A stretch of 64,000 nucleotides of DNA from positions 99,736 to 163,735 of the forward strand of contig NZ_JAAMFL010000005.1 in assembly GCF_018437265.1 (NCBI RefSeq), read 5' to 3'. This DNA is from Fructobacillus parabroussonetiae (GTDB taxonomy: Bacteria; Bacillota; Bacilli; Lactobacillales; Lactobacillaceae). Below are positions 26,323 through 34,512 of this stretch, piece after piece. A program made the position numbers and the translations under genes. Position 1 is the stretch's first letter, and each line of letters begins with the position of its first letter. The notes under the pieces are model-generated. The model did no database searches. It was not told the DNA's origin and saw only the letters and a program-made list of their open reading frames with translations.

Positions 26323-27810
26323 TTGAAAAAGGTTAGCATTATTGGCGCAGGAGTTGGCGGTTTAACTACTGCCATTTATTTGCAAAAAGCAGGTTTTGAC
26401 GTCACAATTTATGAAAAGAACGATCATCCTGGTGGTAAGATGGACTTGATTGAGGATTCTGGATTCAAGTTTGATACGGGTCCTACCATCGTGATGATGC
26501 CAGATGTCTACGAGCAACCCTTTAAGGACACTGGCGTCGACTACCGTGACTACTTCACCATGGAGCGGGTCAATCCCTTTATGGATGTGCTGACGGAAGG
26601 CAATAAATTCGAGCTGTCTTCTGACTTGGTTGACATCGCCCGTGATTTCGAAGCCTATGGTGATGGCGAAATGTTAGGCTTTTTGAAGTATCTGACTGAT
26701 ATTTACGGTAAATATATCAACGCCAAAAACAACTTCATCTACAAGAGTTTCCGAGGACCAGGGGATTTTTATAACTTGAAAACTCTCTGGCAGGCGATGA
26801 GACTGCGGACTTTCTCGACCTCTTTTAAAGCAATTAGTAAGAATATCAAGAACACCAACTTGCAGTACTTGATGTCTTTTCAAACACTTTATATTGGTAT
26901 TTCGCCATTTAATGGGCCTTCAATTTACAATATTATTCCCATGATTGAACTGATTTATGGGATTTGGTTTATTAAAGGCGGTATGTATGAATATGCTAAG
27001 GCCATGGCCAAGCGGTTTGAAGAGCTCGGTGGTCAGATTCGCTACGAGTCACCAGTTGACGAAATTGTCGTGAAAAACGATAAGACGGTCGCTGGCTTAC
27101 GGATTGGTCAAGGTTTTGAATCTGCCGATGCCGTGGTAGCTAACGCTGATTTTCCTTATGCTATGGAAAGCTTACTGGGCTTGCCAGACCAAAAGAAGGG
27201 AAAGTATGGCAAGGCCAAAGTCGAAAAAATGGACTACGCCATGTCCTGTTTCATGCTTTACCTAGGTATTGACCGCCAGTATGCTGATTTGAAGCTGCAC
27301 ACCATAAAGATGGCCAAGGATTTTGAGCAAAACGTTCACGAAATTGATACGGGTACCTTGCCAGAAGATCCTTCCTTCTATGTTTACAATCCGTCGTCAC
27401 TCGATAATAGCTTTGCGCCGTCAGGGCAGACTTCTTTGTACGTTTTGGTTCCTGTAGCCAACTTGAAGGAAAATGATAATTGGTCGGATCAGATGATTGA
27501 AGACTACAGTGAAAAAGTCATTGAAAAAGTCGAAAAAGATTTGGCTTTGACTGACTTGAGTCAGCACATTGTCGTTAAACATGTCTTCACGCCTAAGACC
27601 TTTGCAAGTCGCTACAATAGTCTTTACGGAACGGCCTTTGGACTAAAGCCAACCTTGATGCAGAGTAACTATTTCCGTCCCCACAACAAGGACAGCCGTT
27701 TGAAAAATTTGTATTTTGCGGGTGCTAGTGTACATCCCGGTGCTGGGGTACCAATTGTGATTACCAGTGGCGAACTCGCCGCTAAGGAAGTTATGAGAGA
27801 CTTTAAATGA
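26323..27810 (+). CDS. crtN: 4,4'-diapophytoene desaturase
   Basis: A 495-aa FAD-dependent desaturase that converts C30 4,4'-diapophytoene to 4,4'-diaponeurosporene, a yellow antioxidant membrane carotenoid. The FAD motif VSIIGAGVGGLTTAIYLQKAG is at residues 4-24 (GxGxxG at about 8-13), then YEKNDHPGGKMD and DTGPTIVMMP; the C-terminus has NLYFAGASVHPGAGVPIV, the CrtI/CrtN flavin signature. The start is TTG (26323), set by homology; the ribosome site is weak. It overlaps crtM by four bases. Length and motifs look complete. Confidence 0.92.
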   Translation: MKKVSIIGAGVGGLTTAIYLQKAGFDVTIYEKNDHPGGKMDLIEDSGFKFDTGPTIVMMPDVYEQPFKDTGVDYRDYFTMERVNPFMDVLTEGNKFELSSDLVDIARDFEAYGDGEMLGFLKYLTDIYGKYINAKNNFIYKSFRGPGDFYNLKTLWQAMRLRTFSTSFKAISKNIKNTNLQYLMSFQTLYIGISPFNGPSIYNIIPMIELIYGIWFIKGGMYEYAKAMAKRFEELGGQIRYESPVDEIVVKNDKTVAGLRIGQGFESADAVVANADFPYAMESLLGLPDQKKGKYGKAKVEKMDYAMSCFMLYLGIDRQYADLKLHTIKMAKDFEQNVHEIDTGTLPEDPSFYVYNPSSLDNSFAPSGQTSLYVLVPVANLKENDNWSDQMIEDYSEKVIEKVEKDLALTDLSQHIVVKHVFTPKTFASRYNSLYGTAFGLKPTLMQSNYFRPHNKDSRLKNLYFAGASVHPGAGVPIVITSGELAAKEVMRDFK

Positions 27811-28694
27811 AGCTAAAGCAGCAGATGCCTGCTCCTGTTTTGCAGGCTTTTGAGAGTAGTGAAGGAGTGATTAAGGAAAATTCTTCTTCCTTTTATTTTG
27901 CTTTTTCACGCCTGCCACGTGAGCAGGCCTACAGTATTTTTGTTATCTATGAATTCTTACGTGAATTAGATGATACCGCCGACGAGCATAAACCTGGCTG
28001 TTTCGATGAAATGGTAACTGCTTGGCAGAACACAGCTGAACAGACTTTTACAGATGAGGGGAACTTTACTTCGCTTGCTGAAAAAGTGGCCTATGTTTTT
28101 GATTTTTATCAGATTAATCGGGATTTGATGGCTGACATGATTGCCGGTCAACAACACGATTTGAATTTCCAACAGCCAAAGACTTTGGCCGAACTGGAAG
28201 ACTACTGTTACCAGGTGGCAGGAACTGTCGGCTGCATGATTTTTACGATTTTGTCAGGAAAGACAGAGTTGACCGAACAGGACCAGGTTATTAAAGTCGG
28301 CATTGCGCTTCAGCTTACTAACATCTTGCGTGACTTGCATGAGGATGCTGAAGAAGGGCGTCTTTTCATGCCTCAGGAGTTGTTGGATAATAGTGACAAA
28401 AATCCCTTTATGGCGGTGCAGCTTCAATCTAGGGAACGGCAGGTTGTGCGGAAAGTCGCTCAAGCCGCTATGGCTGATTACGAACACACTGACTTTATCG
28501 TCAATGAAATCGAAAATCCTCAGAGTAGGTTTGCATTGAAGCTGTCAATTGAAATTTACAAGAAGATTTTGTTAAAACTACTTAACGGTGGCTTCACTGA
28601 TATTTCCAAGCGAATGTATGTGACTAAGTGGGAGAAGATTCAGATTCTTGTACGGACTTATTTTTGGTTACGCAGCTTATCAAAGTCTCGCTAA
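27807..28694 (+). CDS. crtM: Dehydrosqualene (diapophytoene) synthase
   Basis: A 295-aa squalene/phytoene synthase-family enzyme joining two farnesyl diphosphates to 4,4'-diapophytoene, the substrate of CrtN. The first aspartate-rich motif is LRELDDTADE (Asp at about 55, 56 and 59) and the second NILRDLHEDAEEGRLFMP (about residues 171-188), both needed for Mg-diphosphate binding. It starts at ATGA overlapping the crtN stop, so the two are translated together. An IS remnant begins about 40 bases after the stop. No terminator is obvious. Confidence 0.92.
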   Translation: MKLKQQMPAPVLQAFESSEGVIKENSSSFYFAFSRLPREQAYSIFVIYEFLRELDDTADEHKPGCFDEMVTAWQNTAEQTFTDEGNFTSLAEKVAYVFDFYQINRDLMADMIAGQQHDLNFQQPKTLAELEDYCYQVAGTVGCMIFTILSGKTELTEQDQVIKVGIALQLTNILRDLHEDAEEGRLFMPQELLDNSDKNPFMAVQLQSRERQVVRKVAQAAMADYEHTDFIVNEIENPQSRFALKLSIEIYKKILLKLLNGGFTDISKRMYVTKWEKIQILVRTYFWLRSLSKSR

Positions 28695-28732
28695 ATCCAT
28701 GGAACTTTTCTTGTTGCAACAATCAAAAAGAT

Positions 28733-28812
28733 GCTTGTATGTCAATAAGTTAGATACTTTTTTACATCGCCGAGCTTGATTCGTATGTGTGAATGTGTTC
28801 ATGTTTGATAAT
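28733..28812 (-). mobile_element. Right-end remnant of the IS3-type element
   Basis: GCTTGTATGTCAATAAGTTA followed by TTTACATCGCC and GATTCGTATGTGTGAATG is the reverse complement of the right end of the element at 15483-16679. Only about 80 bp remain. The same end in the same orientation occurs at 63939, so the two bracket the plasmid-like block. Confidence 0.8.
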
Positions 28813-29005
28813 CTCCTTGTTGTACGTGATGAATAAGGTGCCAATACGGTGGGACATTATGACGCATATCCTCATGTAATGGATTCGCTGACGCCTATTT
28901 ATTTTAGGATGCCTGCTTATAATAAGGAAAACAATACTGATTCACTCATATATCATGAGGATGCTAATTTGTTAGTTTGAAATATTTCAGCTGATTGGAT
29001 TCATA

Positions 29006-29328
29006 TCGATAATGTAAACTTATAATCATAGTTAAGAAGCACATGTAATTTCACATGATGTTGCCTTGACTATGATTTTTTCTTTTGAAAAGAAAATTTA
29101 AAAACACAGCTCTAATGAAAGTGCATTTTTGTACTTTGATAATTAAATATTCAAATTAATTGTTTAAAACTAGTCTCCGCCAAGAGAAATATTCAAAGAA
29201 CTTCATTGTAGTTCTTTGAATGAAAAAAACAATTATGGCAACAAGTTCTTGTTGCTCTGGACATAGATTAGTCCCTTAGGAGTGGTGTCTATGAAAAAAT
29301 GGGGATATTTTATAAATAAAGAGAAATG
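29006..29328 (+). ncRNA. Tandem structured-RNA unit 1
   Basis: First of two diverged tandem copies with a 335-bp period. Order: a terminator-like hairpin (arms 29025-29037 and 29065-29077, then Ts), a possible promoter ATGAAA-17-GATAAT (29115-29143), a perfect 12-bp stem (29191-29202 with 29210-29221), a GCAACAAG/CTTGTTGC hairpin, then AGGAG and a 12-codon frame MKKWGYFINKEK at 29291. Between the copies the 12-bp stem keeps pairing although five pairs changed, which points to a functional RNA structure. The terminator in copy 2 could end this transcript. I do not recognise the family. Confidence 0.6.
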
Positions 29329-29340
29329 ATCGATCTTTGG

Positions 29341-29683
29341 ATCGATAATGTAAACTTATAATCATAGTTAAGAAGCACATGTGATTTCACATGATGTTAC
29401 CTTGACTATGATTTTTTCTTTTGAAATGAAGAGAAAATGAAAAAAGCACATCTTCAATGAGGGTTCACTGAAAATGCGTTCTTGTACTTTGATAATTAAA
29501 TATTTAAATTAATTGTTTAAAATTAATCTCCTGCAAAAGAAATATTTAATTGGCTCTATTATAGTTAATTAAATGAAAAAAACAATTATGGCAACAAGTT
29601 TTTTTGTTGCTCTGGGCATAGATTAGTCCCATAGGAGTGGCGTCCATGAAAAAATGGGGATAGTATATGAATAAAGAGAAATG
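29341..29683 (+). ncRNA. Tandem structured-RNA unit 2
   Basis: Second copy: terminator-like hairpin with arms 29360-29372 and 29401-29413, possible promoter CTGAAA-17-GATAAT (29468-29496), 12-bp stem 29544-29555 with 29563-29574 (two G-T pairs), GCAACAA/TTGTTGC hairpin, AGGAG and ATGAAAAAATGGGGATAG, where the short peptide stops after MKKWG. A second ATG (29667) then opens a 62-codon frame. Confidence 0.55.
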
Positions 29684-29855
29684 TTTGTATGCTAGTTATC
29701 ATTCCCTAGTATCCCAGTTACCAATACAAATCGGTGGTCTTATGTTTGAGAGTGTGGCAACTTTTCAAACCGAGAGGGCGGTCGTTGAGCGAAAGCAAGA
29801 GGAAAGCAACTTAATTAAGTTGTGCCAGTCTAGTCCTAACCAAAAAATTAAATAG
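29667..29855 (+). CDS. Hypothetical small protein after the RNA units
   Basis: A 62-aa frame starting MNKEKCLYASYHSLVSQL. Its first codons correspond to the NKEK end of the short peptide in unit 1. No clear ribosome site stands directly before it, no known domain is seen, and the C-terminal half is charged. It may be an extension of the repeated unit's short peptide or not expressed. Confidence 0.3.
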   Translation: MNKEKCLYASYHSLVSQLPIQIGGLMFESVATFQTERAVVERKQEESNLIKLCQSSPNQKIK

Positions 29856-29857
29856 AG

Positions 29858-29916
29858 AACCAGTATAGCTAAAGCTATATTGCTCTCTTGACTAGCTAGA
29901 TAGCTCTATACCGGTT
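29858..29916. other. Dyad-rich stretch, possible oriT remnant
   Basis: AACCAGTATAGCT (29858-29870) is an imperfect inverse of AGCTCTATACCGGTT (29902-29916). Inside, TATAGCT-AA-AGCTATA (29864-29879) is a perfect palindrome. It lies 160 bases before the broken relaxase gene, where transfer origins often sit. There is no direct evidence of nicking. Confidence 0.3.
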
Positions 29917-30074
29917 TCACAGAAGATGAAATCGCTAAATATCTATTATAAAAGTAAATGATTGTAGATTATCTACAAGACAATTGAATAGTTTTATAAA
30001 ATGGCTTTTTAGTCTTTTTTTGTTTTAAGTTAATTTATTTTATATTTTGTATTTAAGAAAGAAGGTTTAATACC

Positions 30075-31636
30075 ATGGTTAATAAGTTTAAGCGTTTGTC
30101 ATTGCAGGGTAAGTCATTGGGCGATTTGTACTATAATCGTACAAAAAACGTGGGCGACAAGGGGACGACGAATCTGCAGAATGGTGGGGAAATATTCACC
30201 TGCGTGGGGACGAAAACGATAAACATATACATATTCATCTGGGTATTTTTGAAGAAGAATCATCACGGCCAACGTGGACGTCGAAATTTGGTAATAGAAG
30301 TCAACCTAAAGGTGTGTTCAAGCAAAAGTCACTGAATCATTTGAAAAAAAGTTTTCTAAGTAATATTGAGCTAGAGCAAAGCCAAGTGATTGAAAAACAG
30401 TTCCTTGTATCACGTCAACTAGCAGAAAAGAAACTAATCGAAAAGATGGGTGAATTAACCGAGCAAAGTGTCCTAAAAAAGCAGCAAGCATTATTAAATG
30501 CCATCATTGAGGTCTTGCCGGATAGTAAAAAAGACTGGCGCGCAAATTCAAATGCCGTTTCGATGAAAAGTGCAAATGCTCTTGCGAATGATTTCGTTGA
30601 AAACTTACTAACGCTCGATACAGAAACCTTAGAAACGAGTCATCATCTGCAAGAGATTAATCGTAAATTACGGTCAATTTATAAACGATCATATGGTGAA
30701 AATGCTAAAACATTAAACTATGTTGAATCGCAAAAAGAGCTTATTAAAAAGCGTTTAATCAATGAACTGTATCGTTCAATAAAAAAGATTCCAGAGGATG
30801 GCTATGATTTAAAATTGTTCGGTAGCTCGTTAGATGAACATCAAGCCATTAAAAAACAACTTGAAGAACAAGTCAACGAAATGGGGCGCAAACAACAGCC
30901 CGTTCCTAAAAAAGTAAAACGTGAATTAGGAAGGCAGAAATTTTTTATTAAAAAATTGAATGCACAATCTGAAGTTAATTCGCTGAATGAAAACATTGAA
31001 TTACTTGCTCGTTTCAACACACTTTTTTCAAATTTCTATAAATGGACAAAAAATTCAATTTGATGAACCACTTTCAGAAGAGTCATTTTTTCCTCTCTTA
31101 AAAATTCTTCATTGAACGAAGAAACATTTCAGGATATTTGGCAAAGTTATGAGGGTAGAAATTTAGAAGCTGAAGACATTTCTCAACTCTCTAATAACAT
31201 GATTCAGATTTTACTTAAATTACAACATCTAAAACTTGATGGCGATTTACTGCAGTTGTTGGCTAATAAAAAAGTGGATTTGAAAAGCGATTTTTATACA
31301 CATTCTATAAAGGAGATTCTTCTCGAGTCTCAAGTTGTAATGGATAAGTCAGCACTAAAAAAAGCATTAACGATAACAGACAATAATAATGACAAGCTTT
31401 TTAGCCATAATATCCGTGAACTATCAATTTCGGATGTGCAATTTTATCTAAGACAAAGTAATCTAGCTGATGGTAAATTCATGAAAATTATGAATCAAAC
31501 AATGGGACATAAAAGAATTATATTTGATAATAATGACATTAATGAGAGAATGTTAGACTGGATGAAAGAGAATTCTTATATAGATGATGTGACAGTCGTA
31601 AGTAACAAACTTAAACCAGTATATGAAGGAAAGTAA
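30075..31636 (+). pseudogene. Relaxase remnant (MobP2/MobL-like)
   Basis: A ribosome site and ATG at 30075 open a frame that shifts after about 40 codons. The shifted frame contains HLRGDENDKHIHIHLGIFEE, a relaxase histidine motif. The frame 30314-31063 (KDWRANSNAVSMKSANALA, INRKLRSIYKRSYGENAKT, LIKKRLINELYRSIKKIP) matches the helical middle of MobP2-type relaxases of LAB plasmids. It shifts again at about 31060 and once more near 31110; 31112-31636 is the C-terminal part. Three or more shifts make it inactive. An intact relaxase of the same broad type lies at 56410. Confidence 0.75.
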
Positions 31637-31731
31637 CTATTAGATAGTGTGTGTTACAACGTGCGTGACCAGAATTCGGAAAAATTTGTCATATTCAAAA
31701 TAAAATACTAATATGCAATCACTAGTAAATC

Positions 31732-31828
31732 TGATATGATAGTATCATCCTTGTTTAGGTCAAGCTGAATTGGTCTTCTGTGTTGATCTAAACGAGGTCC
31801 AGGGGGAGCGCGTAAGTGCTCCTTTTTT
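31732..31828 (+). ncRNA. Small RNA candidate, about 80 nt
   Basis: An extended -10, TGATATGAT (31732-31740), is followed by an 11-bp hairpin GTTTAGGTCAA/TTGATCTAAAC (31753-31763 with 31783-31793, one G-T) and a terminator GGAGCGC-GTAA-GTGCTCC with six Ts (31805-31828). Promoter, hairpin and terminator with no reading frame suggest a plasmid-type regulatory or antisense RNA. Confidence 0.45.
31805..31828 (+). terminator. Terminator of the small RNA candidate
   Basis: A 7-bp stem (GGAGCGC with GTGCTCC, one G-T) around GTAA, then TTTTTT. Confidence 0.75.
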
Positions 31829-31837
31829 ATTTCCATT

Positions 31838-31895
31838 AATTACAATTACAATTACAATTACAATTACAATTACAATTACAATTACAATTACAATT
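31838..31895. repeat. Hexanucleotide tandem array (TACAAT)n
   Basis: About nine and a half perfect copies of TACAAT in a row. It follows the small-RNA terminator and lies 120 bases before the next gene. Slippage should change the copy number easily; it could also be a binding array on the former plasmid. Confidence 0.9.
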
Positions 31896-32012
31896 CTGAT
31901 TTTAGCTCGTCTTAGAGATAAGGCGGGCTTTTTTGTAAAAAAGGTGTAAATGAGTAGATTTCATGAAGACAAACAAAGTGGAGATAGCTTATGAAAGGAA
32001 ATGGTTTAAAAC

Positions 32013-34001
32013 ATGAAATTGCCATTTGGAAAGAAACCTAATGACGATGTTGAGCAACCTACTGTAAAGTTGATTCGAGATAAATTTCAATTCAACTTGG
32101 CGGACTCGACATTACCGCAAACGCAAGACAATATCATTGAGGAAGTTGATCAGGGCTTGAAAGCGGCAGGTAAACCGACCTACAGGTCAACAATGCCCGT
32201 CGCATCAATGTTCTTCGTTGAACTTCTGATGAGTGACTATCAAGAAGCAGGCCATGTTGGGGCTGTTACTCTACAACTGATTGAATCAGGCTATACGAAA
32301 CCCAACGATAAAAAGCGTTCGAAGAAGCGCAATGATGCCGAACCTGTCTTATCTGTTCTGGATAAGTTTGCGATTGCTTTTACGCTGAATAACGAATTTG
32401 TTCACTTGCCCCAAGTCATTGCAAATTACTTTATGAATTTGAGAAATGATGATGTGGGTTACCAAGGTAGAAGAGACTATATCGAAGCAATCCTTGATTT
32501 TTACGATTCAACCTATGGTCAGGCTTTTAAGGGATTGTTTGGCTTGATGCCATCGGAGTCCATTAGTCTTCCAAGTGAAGATGAGTGGCGCACCAAATAC
32601 GGTGATGAGAAAAAGGTGTTTGTGATCGCTGAAAAGCGTGAAAACGAAACAGATGATGTTTCGGATAACTTCAACGAACCCGCTCAACCGATTGAAGATT
32701 CGGAGTCATCAGTTTTGGATTCCGATAATGAACCAGATGAAGCTGAAGAATGGGGAGAAGATGATTCCTCAGAGTTTGTGACGGATGCCTTTGAAGATGA
32801 TGGGGTACCTGCGTTCGAAGAATCAGAAAGTGTTCCAACTGATTCAAAGAGTCGTTCACCATTGCCAAACATCTTCTCGGCATTAGACCAGGTCGTTGAT
32901 AGCGGCTCAATTCAAGCTGAACTCTTGCCTGTTCGTGAATTTCATGAATTGCGGGAAGCTGATGATGGCTATGTTCGTTCCCAGCTTAATCGCAAGAAGA
33001 TGAAATTTAATGAAACGCGCAAGTTAGCATTAGATTCTTTGAATCAATCGGCGGAAAAGAAACTTGGCGAAAAGGTAGCGCAAATCAAAAAAGATTTGAC
33101 GGATCAGTCAACCAAGTTCGACTTAGCCCACAATGCTTTGGAGCTTGCACAAAACACCGTTCAACCGACTATCCAAGCCGAACTTGATTCGGCCAAGTCA
33201 ACCGCTGAAAAAGACCTCCTGACTGTTGCTCAAAACAAGCGTGATGAAGAAAATCGTCGACACGCTTCAATTTTGCAAGAAATTGACACCACTTTAATGT
33301 CAGATAAGAAGCAGACACTTCAAGATTTGGAGGTTGAGTTTGGACAGAAGGAGAAGTCGCGGATTGCTGAGGCACAAGCAAATTATCAGGCTGAATTTGA
33401 TAATAAAAAAGCTGAACAGTTTAATAACATGTCGAGCCAAATGCTATCAGAGTTGAAAACCTTAGCTACTTCATTGCAAAATTCATCGAACGAATACATG
33501 CGCCTTCTAGTAGAAGAGGAAAACAAGTATTTGGCAAAATATGAAGAACAACAACGCAAGATTCACATCGCTGCACAAAAGCGAGAAATTGCTTTGCAGG
33601 CAGTTGATATTGAAAAGGGTAAGGCCAATAACTTGCAATCATCATTAGATGAACGTGATCAACAATTGGCCGAAGCGATGATCGCTATCAATTCTTCTAA
33701 GCAACGTGAGGCCGAACTTCAAGGTGAAATTCGCTCCTTAAAGGCTAACAACGTGACTATTGACCAAATGGAGCTTATTGCCGGAAAAGATAAAGATACC
33801 TTTACCTTCAAGGACTTCATGGAATGGCAAAAGCTTCAACAAGTACCTGAAAAAAAGAAGACTTCGACCCGATCTAAAAAAGGTCGGTTATGCCGCTGCT
33901 GTAGCTTTGGCAATCGCCGGCGTTGGGGGCGTGGCATACAAATGAGCGCTTTTAAACGACATCTTAAGTACAAAGCGCTACACGTTCCTGGAATAACCTG
34001 A
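32013..34001 (+). CDS. Large coiled-coil protein with disrupted C-terminal anchor
   Basis: A 662-aa protein I cannot name. Residues 1-190 are globular (FGKKPNDDVEQPTVKLIRDK); about 210-285 is a very acidic linker; about 310-610 is rich in heptads (SAEKKLGEKVAQIKKDLTDQ) and should form a long coiled coil. At about 33885 another frame offers KKVGYAAAVALAIAGVGGVA, a membrane segment ending at 33945, whereas the current frame continues as an Arg/Cys-rich tail. So the original protein was probably a membrane-anchored coiled coil that lost its anchor by a frameshift. Its neighbours suggest a plasmid transfer-region origin. Confidence 0.6.
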   Translation: MKLPFGKKPNDDVEQPTVKLIRDKFQFNLADSTLPQTQDNIIEEVDQGLKAAGKPTYRSTMPVASMFFVELLMSDYQEAGHVGAVTLQLIESGYTKPNDKKRSKKRNDAEPVLSVLDKFAIAFTLNNEFVHLPQVIANYFMNLRNDDVGYQGRRDYIEAILDFYDSTYGQAFKGLFGLMPSESISLPSEDEWRTKYGDEKKVFVIAEKRENETDDVSDNFNEPAQPIEDSESSVLDSDNEPDEAEEWGEDDSSEFVTDAFEDDGVPAFEESESVPTDSKSRSPLPNIFSALDQVVDSGSIQAELLPVREFHELREADDGYVRSQLNRKKMKFNETRKLALDSLNQSAEKKLGEKVAQIKKDLTDQSTKFDLAHNALELAQNTVQPTIQAELDSAKSTAEKDLLTVAQNKRDEENRRHASILQEIDTTLMSDKKQTLQDLEVEFGQKEKSRIAEAQANYQAEFDNKKAEQFNNMSSQMLSELKTLATSLQNSSNEYMRLLVEEENKYLAKYEEQQRKIHIAAQKREIALQAVDIEKGKANNLQSSLDERDQQLAEAMIAINSSKQREAELQGEIRSLKANNVTIDQMELIAGKDKDTFTFKDFMEWQKLQQVPEKKKTSTRSKKGRLCRCCSFGNRRRWGRGIQMSAFKRHLKYKALHVPGIT

Positions 34002-34095
34002 TTATCAGCAGAATAGATTCAGTCCTGGCAAATTGAAAAAATTAGGCAGGATTATTTGGTGTACAGAAAAAAATCAAAAAAATTTTCAAAATAAA

Positions 34096-34117
34096 AAACG
34101 CCGTGAAATAGGCGTTT
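34096..34117. terminator. Hairpin after the coiled-coil gene
   Basis: AAACGCC and GGCGTTT pair around GTGAAATA with As before and TTT after. The stem is short, so strength is uncertain. Confidence 0.5.
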
Positions 34118-34156
34118 ATAAGAATTATTAATTGAATTAAATATCGGACTGTTGCA

Positions 34157-34244
34157 TTAGGGGTTGACAAATGCCACATTATATTTACTTTCGATAATAT
34201 ATATTATGTAAAGTAGTTAATAAAATGAATTTGTCAACCCCTAA
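34157..34244. repeat. 16-bp inverted repeat enclosing a dif-like site
   Basis: TTAGGGGTTGACAAAT (34157-34172) is exactly inverted at 34229-34244. The 56 bases between them hold the XerCD-like site at 34187-34214. The symmetry suggests a small autonomous recombination module or MITE-like unit. No target duplication is evident at the outer edges. Confidence 0.85.
34187..34214 (+). other. XerCD/dif-like recombination site
   Basis: A 28-bp site: left arm ACTTTCGATAA, centre TATATA, right arm TTATGTAAAGT. As I recall the Bacillus subtilis dif sequence, 24 of 28 positions agree, including most of the XerD arm and the whole centre. It could be the chromosome's dif, a plasmid multimer-resolution site, or the scar of an element that integrates through XerCD. 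No xer gene is in the window. Confidence 0.65.
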
Positions 34245-34512
34245 AGTAACAAATAATCTAAAAAAATTGATTTTATTTTGGCTAATCCGTTGTCGCTGTT
34301 GTGATAGCGGATTTGTTTACAATCTGATTACAAAGACTGTTTTTGTGCTCTTTGTGGTTTTGCGTTTCTAAATTTCAACTACCATAATTTATTTTTGTTG
34401 CTTAATGTTGGTCGCATATTTAGTTTTTGCATTGCCATTTTGACTTTTTTAAGCCAATCAAGCACTTAATTCGTGTTTATCTGGTTATTATTATACGCAA
34501 AAATGCAGCCCA
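34245..34512. other. AT-rich spacer
   Basis: No gene, strong hairpin or repeat is visible here between the dif-like module and the IS30 element. Very AT-rich. Confidence 0.5.

Noticed and set aside
29006..29360. Second dif-like site (TAATGTAAACT at the start of each repeat unit)
   Set aside because: The 11-bp right arm resembles the XerD arm, but the centre and left arm are not conserved between the two copies and do not match the XerC arm.
29006..29683. CRISPR array or tracrRNA
   Set aside because: There are only two copies, 335 bp apart, with internal hairpins and a short ORF; no 25-40 bp repeat with spacers and no cas gene are present.
32671..32910. Minus-strand frames in the acidic linker of the coiled-coil gene
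   Set aside because: Ser/His/Leu-rich readings arise from the repetitive acidic codons of the true gene on the other strand.
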